Below are positions 7,615 to 27,154 of a stretch of DNA of 64,000 nt, piece after piece. The stretch is from assembly GCA_963703335.1 (NCBI GenBank), contig OY969812.1:2170001-2234000 (forward strand), read 5' to 3'. Position numbers and translations under genes: made by a program. A model generated the notes under the pieces. That model was not told where the DNA came from. It did no database searches and saw nothing but the letters and a program-made list of their open reading frames with translations. The stretch comes from VRUE01 sp963703335 (GTDB taxonomy: Bacteria > Actinomycetota > Thermoleophilia > Solirubrobacterales > 70-9). Numbering within the stretch: the first letter of the stretch is position 1; each line of letters begins with the position of its first letter.

Positions 7615-8010
7615 ATGGCAACCAAAGTCAAGACTGAGGATTGGATCGAAGAGCTGAAGGGCATTTCCGTGCTCGAGCTCTCCGAGCGGATCAAAGCTCT
7701 CGAGGAGGAGTTCGGCGTTTCGGCCACGGCCGTCGCTGCTGCTGCCCCGGCTGCTGCTGGCGCTCCTGCCGGCGACGGTGCGGGTGGCGAGGAAGAAGCG
7801 TCCACGGTCGATGTCGTGCTGACCGAGGTCGGTGGCCAGAAGGTCCCCGTGATCAAGGTCGTGCGCGCAGCCACCGGGCTTGGCCTGAAAGAGGCCAAGG
7901 CAATGGTCGACGAGGCCCCCAAGGCAATTAAGGAGGGCGTCGAGCGCGAGGAGGCCGATAAGCTGAAGGCCGAACTCGAGGAGGCCGGCGCCACCGTCGA
8001 GCTCAAATAA
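7615..8010 (+). CDS. rplL: 50S ribosomal protein L7/L12
   Basis: A 131-residue stalk protein. The N-terminal dimerisation helices (WIEELKGISVLELSERIKALE) bind L10, an Ala/Gly-rich hinge lies at about residues 40-62, and the C-terminal domain has EKTEFDV-equivalent STVDVVLTEVG and the factor-binding helix KVVRAATGLGLKEAKAMVD. The start is immediately after the rplJ stop, suggesting coupled translation at high level. Confidence 0.97.
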   Translation: MATKVKTEDWIEELKGISVLELSERIKALEEEFGVSATAVAAAAPAAAGAPAGDGAGGEEEASTVDVVLTEVGGQKVPVIKVVRAATGLGLKEAKAMVDEAPKAIKEGVEREEADKLKAELEEAGATVELK

Positions 8011-8166
8011 AGTTCGCAACGACCGCGGTTGGAGGCCCGGCAGGGAGCCAAATCTGCGGTCGAGTGCGGCCGTGTGTTATTTTTCGCGGTCGCGCCCAGT
8101 TGTGTCCCCTGCCCCATATCTGCGCTGTACCTAACGTCCCTCTGACCTTCTGAGGAGTCGCCCGTC
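8011..8166 (+). promoter_or_regulatory. rplL-rpoB intergenic region with possible attenuator hairpin
   Basis: These 156 bases contain CGACCGC (8020-8026) complementary to GCGGTCG (8056-8062), followed downstream by a short T-rich run (TTATTTTT near 8077). Partial termination between rplL and rpoB is known in other bacteria, which lowers polymerase relative to ribosomal protein output; whether this hairpin does so is inference. A ribosome-binding site TGAGGAG lies at 8151-8157, ahead of the TTG start of rpoB. Confidence 0.3.
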
Positions 8167-15800
<7,634 letters not shown>

Positions 15801-15808
15801 GAGGTGGG

Positions 15809-15927
15809 GAGGGGCCGGGGTGCCCCTCCCGCTTGCTGGGGTTTTCGCCGCGGAGCTTGTGCCACTCGCTGAGTGGTCTGTGCGAAAACCAGGACGCCGC
15901 TGCGCGAGAGGGGCACCCCGGCCCCTC
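15809..15927. repeat. Nested palindrome A, immediately after rpoC
   Basis: The outer arms GAGGGGCCGGGGTGCCCCTC (15809-15828) and its exact reverse complement (15908-15927) pair over 20 bases. Inside, GGTTTTCGC pairs with GCGAAAACC over 9 bases, and at the centre CCACT-CGCTG-AGTGG forms a small hairpin. It begins 9 bases after the rpoC stop, so the RNA would form a very stable branched hairpin and could act as a terminator, though no clear U-run follows. It is nearly identical to the element at 18200-18320, except that an outer-arm base differs with its partner also changed. Confidence 0.8.
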
Positions 15928-16081
15928 TTTCAGATCCAGTCTCCCAGCGGCGACATCCGCCTCGGCGAGCTTGGCGCCTCAATGCGAAGCGGCCCGAGCT
16001 TTCGCCCGGGCCGCTAGGTGCTGCTGACTGAGGTGCAACGTTTTATGGTCGCTGTAGAGCCGTAAAGCGTTGCAGCCCCGG

Positions 16082-16726
16082 TTAGTTGCTGCTGCCGCCG
16101 GTGAGGCAGTAGGCGTAGGCGACCAGGGAGGTGTCACTGGCCGAGTTGCTGTGGGCGTAGGCGATCCAGCCGTTGCCGCTGCGGAGGGTGCCGACCAGGG
16201 CTACTGAGTAGAGACCCGGGAGGCCGCCGCCGCTGATCGCGGTCGTTCCTGCTGGGCAGGTGGCCGTGACGGCGGCGTTGTCGCCGGCTTTGATCGGCGT
16301 GCTGTTGGTGACCTGGATGATCGGGCCGAGCTCGGAGGCGCGGATTGAGCCGGCCTGCAGCTCGCTCGAGCCGACCGAGTCTGGGCCGAGGTCGTTCGCC
16401 GTCAGCGACTGATCGGCGACCTCCGAGGAGGTGACCGACGCCGGGCCGAGGTCGCCCGCTGTAAGCGTCTCGGGGGCGACGTCGGAGGAGTCGACGCCGT
16501 TTTCGGCGATCTCGGTCGTGTCGACCGCGTCGGGGGCGATCTTGCCGGCGGCAACCGCCTTGTCGCGGAGATCGACGGTGCGGATCGTGCCGTCAACGAT
16601 CTGCGGCGAGCGCACCGTGTTCTTGCCGACGCCGGCGGCGATGGCGCTACCGGTGAGGGCTGCGAACAGGGCGATGCAGGCAATCACGAGGGCGGGGCTG
16701 GGGCGGAATGTGTTCTTCTTGGTCAT
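16082..16726 (-). CDS. Exported repeat protein of unknown function
   Basis: A 214-residue protein starting MTKKNTFRPSPALVIACIAL, with a membrane or signal helix at about residues 9-30. Residues 35-140 are made of short repeats of the type DGTIRTVDLRDKAVAAGKI, with recurring SSDVAPETLTAGDLGPASV-like units that suggest a beta-helix or solenoid. The C-terminus has two Cys (ATCPAGTT and YAYCLTGG) and a sheet-like segment. Similar proteins are common as uncharacterised exported proteins in Solirubrobacterales-type genomes (from memory). The longer in-frame extension to 17308 overlaps the FMO gene and is rejected. GGAGGG precedes the chosen ATG. Confidence 0.75.
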   Translation of the reverse strand: MTKKNTFRPSPALVIACIALFAALTGSAIAAGVGKNTVRSPQIVDGTIRTVDLRDKAVAAGKIAPDAVDTTEIAENGVDSSDVAPETLTAGDLGPASVTSSEVADQSLTANDLGPDSVGSSELQAGSIRASELGPIIQVTNSTPIKAGDNAAVTATCPAGTTAISGGGLPGLYSVALVGTLRSGNGWIAYAHSNSASDTSLVAYAYCLTGGSSN

Positions 16727-16870
16727 CGGAGGGTTCCTTTCGTTTGGTTGGTAAATCCGATGGACCAAGCTTCGAATCGATTGGCCTTTCTCTCTACGGA
16801 CCCCAGGGGTGGTCTTCCTCACCCCTTGGCAGCCGGCCAGGGCGATTTGTGCTCGGATAGATTTCCTCTC

Positions 16871-18193
16871 GTGCCAGCCGCTCAGAAGGTCTGCGTGATC
16901 GGTGCCGGTTCCTCCGGCATCGCCTCCTGCCAGGTCCTCAACGCTCACGGGACTGCCTTCGATTGCTTCGAGAAGGGCTCGGAGGTGGGCGGCAACTGGC
17001 GCTACGAAAACGACAACGAACTGTCGTCCGCATACCGGTCGCTGCACATCAACACCTCGCGCGGGTTGATGGCCTACAAGACCTACCCGATGCCGGATGA
17101 CTATCCGGACTACCCCAATCACTTCCAGATCGCCCGCTACTTCGACGACTACGTCGACCACTTCGTCCTGCGCGAGCGGATCCGCTTTCGCACCGAGGTC
17201 GTCAGCGTCGTGCCGGTCGATGGCGAGTGGGAGGTGACGGTCTCCGAGCGCGACGGTGGCCGCGAGTCCCACCGCTACCGCGCCGTGCTTGTTGCCAACG
17301 GTCACCACTGGGACCCGCGTTGGCCCGAGCCGCCGTTCCCTGGCTCAGGCGAGTTCGAGGGCGAGCAGGTCCACGTTCACCACTACCGCGAGCCCGAGAT
17401 GCTGGAGGGCAAGCGGGTGCTGGTGCTCGGGATCGGCAACTCGGCCACCGACATCGCCGTCGAGGCCTCACGGATTGCCGAGAAGACTTTCCTGGCGATG
17501 CGCCGCGGTGCCTACGTCATGCCCAAGTACCTGAACGGCAAACCGACCGACGAGGCCGCCTCGAAAGTGCTGACGATGATGCCGCTCGCCGTCCAGCGTT
17601 TCGTGCTCAACCGCATGCTCGGCCTCACCGCGGGCGACATGACCGCCTATGGCCTGCCCGAGCCCGACCATAAGCTGCTCGAGGCCCACCCGACCGTCTC
17701 GGCGGAGCTGCTCTCCCGGCTCGGCCACGGTGATATCGCGGTCAAGCCCAACATCGAGCGCTTCACCGGCGGCCGCACGATCCGCTTCGTCGACGGCGGC
17801 GAGGAGGAGATCGACCTCGTCGTCTACTGCACTGGTTACAAGATCAGCTTTCCCTTCTTCGATGAGAACCTCGTCGTGGCCAGGGAAAATCGGCTGCCGC
17901 TCTACCGGCGGGTCGCCTCGGTCGAGCATCCGGGGCTCTACTTCATTGGCCTGATCCAGCCACTGGGCGCGATTATGCCGCTTGCCGAGGCGCAGGCGGA
18001 GTGGGTCGCCGACTTGCTCGGCGGTCGCGGGACCCTACCCTCGCCGGCCGAGATGCGGGACGAGATCGCCGCGGCGGAAAAGAAGATGAAGAAGCGTTAC
18101 ATCGCTTCTAAGCGGCATACGATCCAGGTGGACTTTCAGCCTTATTTGCGGGAGCTTCGACGGGAGCGGAAGAGGGCTGCTCAGCGGGGGTGA
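16871..18193 (+). CDS. Flavin-containing monooxygenase (class B, FMO-type)
   Basis: About 440 residues from GTG 16871, where homology starts (VPAAQKVCVIGAGSSGIASC). The FAD-binding GxGxxG is VIGAGSSG, the FMO fingerprint FxGxxxHxxxY reads FEGEQVHVHHY (about residues 162-172), and the NADPH-binding GxGxxG is GIGNSATD. These enzymes oxygenate soft nucleophilic N or S atoms, or ketones, using NADPH and O2; the substrate here is unknown. Its 3' end runs into palindrome B and faces the small membrane protein gene. Confidence 0.85.
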   Translation: MPAAQKVCVIGAGSSGIASCQVLNAHGTAFDCFEKGSEVGGNWRYENDNELSSAYRSLHINTSRGLMAYKTYPMPDDYPDYPNHFQIARYFDDYVDHFVLRERIRFRTEVVSVVPVDGEWEVTVSERDGGRESHRYRAVLVANGHHWDPRWPEPPFPGSGEFEGEQVHVHHYREPEMLEGKRVLVLGIGNSATDIAVEASRIAEKTFLAMRRGAYVMPKYLNGKPTDEAASKVLTMMPLAVQRFVLNRMLGLTAGDMTAYGLPEPDHKLLEAHPTVSAELLSRLGHGDIAVKPNIERFTGGRTIRFVDGGEEEIDLVVYCTGYKISFPFFDENLVVARENRLPLYRRVASVEHPGLYFIGLIQPLGAIMPLAEAQAEWVADLLGGRGTLPSPAEMRDEIAAAEKKMKKRYIASKRHTIQVDFQPYLRELRRERKRAAQRG

Positions 18194-18564
18194 GGTGGGG
18201 GAGGGGACGGGGTGCCCCTCCCGCTTGCTGGGGTTTTCGCCGGGCGCGTTCCTTCTCTCACTGAGTGGGCTGTGCGAAAACCAGGACGCCGCTGCGCGGG
18301 AGGGGCACCCCGTCCCCTCCTCACGACAGCACCGCCTGCGCCACCGCCGTGAGGTCCGCGGCGTGGGCCGCGGGGGAGCTTTGGCTGGGGGTTCCAGCGC
18401 TTGAAGCCGCCGTCGGAATCTTCTGAGGATCCTTCTGGCTCGGGTGCCTGGCTGGCCCACCAGACCAGCCAAAGGGCGCCGAAGACTGGGATCTTCAGGA
18501 CGACCAGGAGAAAGAAGATTGGCCAGAACCCCTCCACGGGGGTCAGTGTAGAGAGACTGCCCAC
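18181..18564 (-). CDS. Small membrane protein whose C-terminus reads through palindrome B
   Basis: The 127-residue frame starts MGSLSTLTPVEGFWPIFFLL and has one or two hydrophobic stretches (residues 12-37), then a basic/Gly tail LPRGPRRGPHGGG. That first ~80 residues look like a family of small actinobacterial membrane proteins of unknown function. The remaining ~45 residues (from about GRGAPPAQRRPGF) are encoded entirely by palindrome B and look like arbitrary translation of the repeat. It overlaps the HAD gene upstream by 22 bases and the FMO stop downstream. Confidence 0.5.
   Translation of the reverse strand: MGSLSTLTPVEGFWPIFFLLVVLKIPVFGALWLVWWASQAPEPEGSSEDSDGGFKRWNPQPKLPRGPRRGPHGGGAGGAVVRRGRGAPPAQRRPGFRTAHSVREGTRPAKTPASGRGTPSPPPPHPR
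18200..18320. repeat. Nested palindrome B, between convergent FMO and small membrane protein genes
   Basis: The outer arms at 18200-18224 and 18296-18320 are perfect 25-base reverse complements. The inner 9-bp stem GGTTTTCGC/GCGAAAACC and a central CACTGAGTGG hairpin are conserved with palindrome A. Flanking sequence such as TTGCTGGGG and CCAGGACGCCGCTGCGCG is also shared, so A and B are two copies of one ~120-base element. It starts right after the FMO stop. Confidence 0.8.
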
Positions 18565-19016
18565 CGCCGCAAGGCCTCGACGTGGGCCTCCTCCAGGCCG
18601 AGGTGGGATTCGGTCGGGACCAGGAGGGTTGGCTCAGGTCGCTCCTCGGCCCAGGCGTAGCAGCTCTCGTTGAAGTTGTCGTCGATCCAGGCCAGCGCCC
18701 GGCCGCTGGCGTACTCGGCCAGCGGTTCCAGCTTCCAGTGGGCAGCCCCAGGGGTTACGTCATCGAAGCTCACGTGCGGCAGGTCGGGTAGTCCCAACAG
18801 GGCAGGGAGGTAGAAGTTCGCCTTGTCCTCCCAGCCGCTGGCCCAGACCAGCTCGAAGTGCTCGCTGAGCCGCACCAGCCGGTCCCCCACTGGCAGCGAG
18901 ATCAAATGCGGCACCCCGTCAACCAACTCAAGCTTCGTAAACGACCGATCGGGCTTCTCCTCAGCCCCGAACAGCGAGATAACGCCGTCGATGTCTACCG
19001 CAAGGATTGGCCTCAT
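18543..19016 (-). CDS. HAD-like phosphatase-fold protein
   Basis: A 157-residue protein starting MRPILAVDIDGVISLFGAEE. The DxDG motif near the N-terminus is the HAD motif I with the nucleophile Asp. WASGWEDKAN fits motif II (a Thr/Ser position in a hydrophobic strand), and ALAWIDDNFNE fits motif IV with two acidic residues. It resembles small HAD proteins of the type attached to RNA-repair enzymes; the substrate is unknown. Its 3' end overlaps the next minus-strand gene by 22 bases. Confidence 0.7.
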   Translation of the reverse strand: MRPILAVDIDGVISLFGAEEKPDRSFTKLELVDGVPHLISLPVGDRLVRLSEHFELVWASGWEDKANFYLPALLGLPDLPHVSFDDVTPGAAHWKLEPLAEYASGRALAWIDDNFNESCYAWAEERPEPTLLVPTESHLGLEEAHVEALRRWAVSLH

Positions 19017-19078
19017 TCCCAAGCTCCAGTTTCGCGGCTGGCACCGGCTCGGTCGGTGATCTTTGCTGGCGGCCGATG

Positions 19079-19173
19079 GAGGGGCATGGGATGCCTCTCG
19101 AACGGGCGGATACTCAAAAAGCCGGCCTAATTAGGCCGGCTTTTGTCCGGGCGAGAGGCATCCCATGCCCCTC
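19079..19173. repeat. Nested palindrome C with central terminator, at the end of rpsG
   Basis: The outer arms 19079-19100 and 19152-19173 are perfect 22-base reverse complements. The centre (19117-19144) is a perfect 28-base palindrome built from AAAAGCCGGCCTAA and its complement, with A and T tracts on both sides, so it reads as a rho-independent terminator in both directions. Its outer arm overlaps the rpsG stop codon. The core is the inverted copy of that in palindrome D, with one base difference over about 55 bases, while the outer arms are different. Confidence 0.85.
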
Positions 19174-19643
19174 TACCACCGGTAGTGAGCAAACGCCTTG
19201 TTCGCCTGCGCCATCCGGTAGATGTCGTCCTTGCGCTTCCAGGCAGCACCCTGCTGCTGGGTAGCGTCAAGGATCTCGCTCGCAAGCCGCTCTGCCATCG
19301 AGTACTCGCGGCGGTTGCGGGCGAAGTCGACTAGCCAGCGGATTGCCAGTGTGCGGGCGCGCCGCGCCGGTACCTCGACTGGCACCTGGTAAGTGGCGCC
19401 GCCGACTCGGCGGGAGCGGACCTCGAGCACCGGCGTCAGCTGCTTGATCGCCGCCTCGAGCGTCTCGATCGCATCCTCGCCCGAGCGCTCTCCGACCAAA
19501 GCGAGAGCGTCGTAGACGATGCGCTCGGCAAGCTGCTTCTTGCCGTCGCTCATCACCTTGTTGATCAGTTGCTGGACGAGCCGGTTGCGGAAGCGCGCAT
19601 CGGGCTCGACGGGGCGGATCTGTGCGGCTGAGCGGCGCGGCAT
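19173..19643 (-). CDS. rpsG: 30S ribosomal protein S7
   Basis: A 156-residue S7 starting MPRRSAAQIRPVEPDARFRN. LVQQLINKVMSDGKKQLAERIVYDAL and the C-terminal AHYRW end are typical. S7 nucleates assembly of the 30S head and lies at the E site. It follows rpsL with a 2-base gap on the minus strand; fusA, its usual downstream neighbour, is on the other strand, so the str operon is split here. A bidirectional terminator palindrome closes the unit. Confidence 0.97.
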   Translation of the reverse strand: MPRRSAAQIRPVEPDARFRNRLVQQLINKVMSDGKKQLAERIVYDALALVGERSGEDAIETLEAAIKQLTPVLEVRSRRVGGATYQVPVEVPARRARTLAIRWLVDFARNRREYSMAERLASEILDATQQQGAAWKRKDDIYRMAQANKAFAHYRW

Positions 19644-19645
19644 GG

Positions 19646-20041
<396 letters not shown>

Positions 20042-20919
20042 GGCCGCGCATAGTAGAGCAGACCGGCAATGACCAGCCCCGCCGCTGACGCGAGCTCGGC
20101 GTAGAAGCCACTTTCGAGCACCGCCGTGGCTCCCGCGAAGCGCGAGGTCTCCGAGCCTGCGTCCAGCCCCGCGGGCAGATCGACGAGCAGGATGATGGCG
20201 ATGGAGACGAGACCGGCGGCGAAGACGATGCGGCCCAGGCCGCGGCGCTCGCTCCGCATTGCGAGGGCCGCCGCGACGGCGGCGAGCAGGGCGAGCGGAA
20301 TCAAGACATAGAAATGTGCTTCTCCCGCCGTTTCCGCGCCAACCGTCGGCGGCGACGCGGCGGGTAGGCCCGCGTAGCCCGGCTGTCCGATCTCGACGCT
20401 GCTGTAGGTGACGAACTGGGAGACGACGAGGCAAATAGCAGCGGCGATGGCTGTGCCCGCGAGCGCTCGCGCCGGTGTGACGGCGGCGCTGGTCCGAGCT
20501 GCCCCTCGCGCCGATGCTGCGCCTGCACGCCGCATCGTTCGTTCGCCGCGGAAGAATGTGCGCAGCACCAGGACGACCACCGGTCGTAGCCGCTTCGCCG
20601 CAGCTTTCCCGGAGCGCACGCCGAAGCCTCGCACCTGCCGCAGGCGCCGAAGCAGCACCGGACGCACCTTCTCGATGCGGCGAGCCAGCGCTCGGTCCAC
20701 CTGACGGGTGCGCTTCGCGGCCGCTGTAGGCACCGCGCCGATGCGCCGGCGCGCCGCTGCTATCATCGCGCGTCGCTCAGGCAGTCTTTTCGACGTACGT
20801 TTCGAAGTTCGTTTGGCCGGGCCCGCGAGGGCCTTTTTCATGCGCCGATCTCGGCTCTTGCCAGATCGTTTGCGTTTGTCCCGTCCCTGTTTCACGACTA
20901 AACCCTTACCTTAGGAACC

Positions 20920-23031
<2,112 letters not shown>

Positions 23032-23104
23032 TTCTGGCTATATTTCCCAGGTTCGCCCGCAGGCAGACGAATAAACACGACTTCGAAAGGTAGAACGGAG
23101 AGAG

Positions 23105-24289
<1,185 letters not shown>

Positions 24290-24301
24290 GCGATTCACCC
24301 G

Positions 24302-24325
24302 GGGCGGGCCGCGGGCCCGCCCTTT
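24302..24325 (+). terminator. Terminator-like hairpin after tuf
   Basis: GGGCGGGCC-GCG-GGCCCGCCC forms a perfect 9-bp GC stem with a 3-base loop, followed by TTT. It starts 13 bases after the tuf stop. The short T-run suggests a weak or partial terminator between tuf and rpsJ. Confidence 0.55.
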
Positions 24326-24370
24326 CGCTGCCCGCCGGGCGGCGAAGACAACTGCAAGGACATACGACCG

Positions 24371-24403
24371 GGGCGGCGCCCCACCAAAGGGGCCCCGCCC
24401 TTT
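24371..24403 (+). terminator. Second GC hairpin upstream of rpsJ
   Basis: GGGCGGCGCCCC (24371-24382) pairs with GGGGCCCCGCCC (24389-24400) over 11 of 12 positions around the loop ACCAAA, followed by TTT. It lies 44 bases upstream of rpsJ. It could be a second terminator or a regulatory leader of the S10 operon; the sequence alone does not decide. Confidence 0.5.
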
Positions 24404-24447
24404 ATGCGCGGTAAGACGCGCGGGAAAGACGAGACAACTTCAAAACC

Positions 24448-24768
24448 GTGGCAGCGATAGCAGCACAGAAAATTAGGATCCGGCTCAAGGCGTACGACCA
24501 TGACGCCATAGACCGGGCTGCCCGCGAGATCGTCGAGACCGCGGAGCGCACCGGCGCCAGCGTTTCGGGACCGGTGCCGCTGCCGACCGAGAAGAACGTC
24601 TACTGCGTAATCCGTTCGCCCTTCAAGGACAAGGACTCGCGCGAGCACTTCGAGATGCGCACCCACAAGCGCCTGATCGACATCCTTCAGCCTTCGCCGA
24701 AAACCGTCGACTCGCTGCAGCGCCTCGACTCGCTGCCGGCCGGCGTCGACATCGAGATTCGCCTCTAG
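24448..24768 (+). CDS. rpsJ: 30S ribosomal protein S10
   Basis: A 106-residue S10 beginning at GTG 24448 (MAAIAAQKIRIRLKAYDHDA). The signature TGASVSGPVPLPTEKNVYCVIRSPFKDKDSREHFEMRTHKR is intact (positions about 33-72). S10 is a 30S head protein and also the NusE antitermination factor. It starts the S10 run rpsJ-rplC-rplD-rplW-rplB. Confidence 0.96.
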   Translation: MAAIAAQKIRIRLKAYDHDAIDRAAREIVETAERTGASVSGPVPLPTEKNVYCVIRSPFKDKDSREHFEMRTHKRLIDILQPSPKTVDSLQRLDSLPAGVDIEIRL

Positions 24769-24772
24769 GACG

Positions 24773-25402
24773 ATGGCCGCGATTCTTGGCAAGAAGCTCG
24801 GGATGACGCAGGTCTTCGCTGAGGACGGCGAGGTCATTCCCGTCACCGTGATCGAGGCCGGTCCCTGCAAGGTGACCGCGGTCCGGGAACAGGAGAAGGA
24901 CGGCTACGCCGCTGTCCAGCTGGCCTTCGGCGAGACCAAGCAAGGCAAGCTGAGCAAGGGCGAGGAAGGTCACCTGAAGAAGGCCGGAGCCCCGCCGATG
25001 CGCCACTTGGTCGAGTTCCGTGACGAGGATCTCGGCGCCGAGGAGGGCCCGAAGATCGGTGATGACGTGACCGTCGCCTCCTTCGAGGCCGGTCAGAAAG
25101 TCAAGGTCGCCGGGATCTCGATCGGCAAGGGCTTCCAGGGTGGCATTAAGCGCCACAACTTCAGCCGCGGCCCGGTCAGCCACGGCTCGCACAACGTACG
25201 GGCGCCAGGTTCGATCGGCGCCAGCACCTTTCCTGCCCGGGTCTTCAAGGGGATGAAGATGCCCGGGCAGATGGGCAACAAGCGGGTTACTCAGAAGGGT
25301 CTCGAGGTTGCTCAGGTCGACGCCGAGCGCAACCTGCTCTTGATCAGAGGCTCCGTGCCGGGGTCGCGCAACGCCGTGGTCGAGGTGAGGACCGATGGCT
25401 AA
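24773..25402 (+). CDS. rplC: 50S ribosomal protein L3
   Basis: A 209-residue L3 of normal length. The signature FSRGPVSHGSHNVRAPGSIG (about 129-148) approaches the peptidyl-transferase centre. It begins 4 bases after rpsJ and overlaps rplD by 8 bases, so translation is probably coupled. Confidence 0.96.
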   Translation: MAAILGKKLGMTQVFAEDGEVIPVTVIEAGPCKVTAVREQEKDGYAAVQLAFGETKQGKLSKGEEGHLKKAGAPPMRHLVEFRDEDLGAEEGPKIGDDVTVASFEAGQKVKVAGISIGKGFQGGIKRHNFSRGPVSHGSHNVRAPGSIGASTFPARVFKGMKMPGQMGNKRVTQKGLEVAQVDAERNLLLIRGSVPGSRNAVVEVRTDG

Positions 25403-26006
25403 AGCAGCCGTGCTCGGCAAGACGACCAAGGCCGACCTGCCCAAAGAGGTCTTTGCCGAGCCCTTCCACCACTCGCTGGTCGACGAGGCAGCCCGCGCCG
25501 ATCTCGCTTCGCGTCGCCAGGGCTCGGCTTCGACTCAGACCCGCGGTGAGGTCTCGATGACCGGGGCGAAGGCATGGCGCCAGAAGGGCACCGGCCGTGC
25601 CCGCGTTGGCGCCCTCAGCGCGCCAAGTCGCTTCGGCGGCGGCGTCGCCTTCGGTCCCAAGCCGCGTCACTACACGGTCAAGGTGAACCGCAAGGCGCGG
25701 CGCAAGGCACTGCGCTCGGCGCTCTCGGTGCACGCCGAGCGCGAGAGCGTTGCCGTGCTTGATGCGAGCGCCTTCGAGACGCCCTCAACCAAGACCGCCG
25801 CCGAGGCGCTTGGCAAATGGGGTGCTAAGCGCTCGACTCTGATCGTGCTCGCACCCGAGGAGGGTGGCGCCGCGAAGAGCTTCCGCAACATCCCTCGGGT
25901 CGAGGTCGCCGAGGTCAGCGCCGTTGGCGTCGCCGACGTGATCGGGGCCGCCTCACTGGTCGTCTCCGAGCAGGCGCTCGAGAAGCTGAAAGAGAGACTG
26001 GTCTGA
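25395..26006 (+). CDS. rplD: 50S ribosomal protein L4
   Basis: A 203-residue L4. The loop lining the exit tunnel reads GAKAWRQKGTGRARVGALSA and GGGVAFGPKPR (about 56-96), matching the macrolide-sensitive consensus. In some bacteria L4 represses the S10 operon; nothing here shows whether that applies. It overlaps rplC by 8 bases and rplW by 1 base. Confidence 0.96.
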   Translation: MAKAAVLGKTTKADLPKEVFAEPFHHSLVDEAARADLASRRQGSASTQTRGEVSMTGAKAWRQKGTGRARVGALSAPSRFGGGVAFGPKPRHYTVKVNRKARRKALRSALSVHAERESVAVLDASAFETPSTKTAAEALGKWGAKRSTLIVLAPEEGGAAKSFRNIPRVEVAEVSAVGVADVIGAASLVVSEQALEKLKERLV

Positions 26007-26299
26007 TGGATCCGCGCACGACGATCATCCGTCCCGTCGTATCGGAGAAGAGCTACGCGCTGATAGGAGAGGGCAAGTACACCTTCCGCGTCGACGATCG
26101 GGCCCACAAGACCCAGATCGCCCACGCGGTTGAGGAGATCTTCGACGTCAAGGTCGCCGCGGTGCGGACATCGAAGGTGCGCGCCAAGCCCAAGCGTCGC
26201 GGCCTGCACCAGGGCAAGACGCGGGGCTGGAAGAAGGCCGTCGTCCAGCTCGCCCCCGGCGAGCGGATCGAGTTGTTCGAGGGTGCAGAGACTGCTTAG
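26006..26299 (+). CDS. rplW: 50S ribosomal protein L23
   Basis: A 97-residue L23, starting MDPRTTIIRPVVSEKSYALI, with KYTFRVDDRAHKTQIAHAVEEIF typical of the family. It sits at the tunnel exit and docks trigger factor and SRP. It overlaps the rplD stop by one base (TGATG). Confidence 0.95.
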   Translation: MDPRTTIIRPVVSEKSYALIGEGKYTFRVDDRAHKTQIAHAVEEIFDVKVAAVRTSKVRAKPKRRGLHQGKTRGWKKAVVQLAPGERIELFEGAETA

Positions 26300-26308
26300 G
26301 GAATAAGG

Positions 26309-27154
26309 ATGCCGAACCGAAAAACAAAACCGACGAGCCCCGGACGCCGCTTCGCGACGTACCCGCTGCGCGAGCAGCTGACTGCCTCGACCCCGGAGCG
26401 CAAGCTGACTGAGGGCCTGCGCAAGTCGGGCGGGCGCAACACCAACGGCCGCGTCACCGCCCGCCATCGCGGTGGCGGCGCCAAGCGGCGCTATCGGCAG
26501 ATCGATTTCAAGCGCCTGCGCGATGGCGTGCCGGCCAAGGTCGCGACGATCGAGTACGACCCCAATCGCAGCTGCTACATCGCCCTGCTCCACTATGCCG
26601 ACGGCGCCAAGAGCTACATCCTTGCCCCAGCCGCGATCTCGGTCGGCGATGAGGTCCAGTCCGGTCCGGGCGCCGACATCCGACCCGGCAACGCGCTGGC
26701 GCTCGGTGAGATGCCGACCGGCACGATCGTCCACAACGTTGAGCTCACCCCCGGCCAGGGTGGCAAGCTCGGCCGCTCGGCGGGGACCTCGATCCAGCTT
26801 GCGGCGAAGGAGGGCGAGATGGTGACGCTGCGCCTGCCCTCCTCGGAGATGCGCTTGGTTCGCGCCGAGTGCCGCGCCACCGTCGGCGTGCTCTCCAACG
26901 CCGAGCACCAGAACGTCAAGATCGGCAAGGCGGGGCGCAACCGCCACAAGGGCAAGCGTCCCCAGACTCGCGGTGTGGCGATGAATCCGGTCGACCACCC
27001 GCACGGCGGCGGCGAGGCCCACCACACGCCCGGTGGCCACCCGGTGACGCCGTGGGGCAAGCCGACGCTCGGCTACCGCACCCGCAAGAAGGGCAAGCAG
27101 TCCGACCGCTACATCGTGCGCGGCCGTCGCCGCGGAAAGAAGAAGAGCCGCTAA
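26309..27154 (+). CDS. rplB: 50S ribosomal protein L2
   Basis: A 281-residue L2 with the C-terminal signature GVAMNPVDHPHGGGEAHH (about 229-246), including the conserved His needed for peptidyl transfer, and the central RGGGAKRRYRQIDFKR. The last base is shared with the rpsS start. An AATAAGG stretch before the ATG may be the ribosome-binding site. Confidence 0.97.
   Translation: MPNRKTKPTSPGRRFATYPLREQLTASTPERKLTEGLRKSGGRNTNGRVTARHRGGGAKRRYRQIDFKRLRDGVPAKVATIEYDPNRSCYIALLHYADGAKSYILAPAAISVGDEVQSGPGADIRPGNALALGEMPTGTIVHNVELTPGQGGKLGRSAGTSIQLAAKEGEMVTLRLPSSEMRLVRAECRATVGVLSNAEHQNVKIGKAGRNRHKGKRPQTRGVAMNPVDHPHGGGEAHHTPGGHPVTPWGKPTLGYRTRKKGKQSDRYIVRGRRRGKKKSR

Noticed and set aside
16727..17308. 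N-terminal extension of the exported repeat protein to 17308
   Set aside because: It would lie antisense to the FMO gene; the extra residues show no family pattern, while a good ribosome-binding site precedes ATG 16726.
15809..18320. Palindromes A and B as ends of one transposon
   Set aside because: Each copy is a complete nested palindrome rather than a single terminal repeat, and no transposase gene lies between them.
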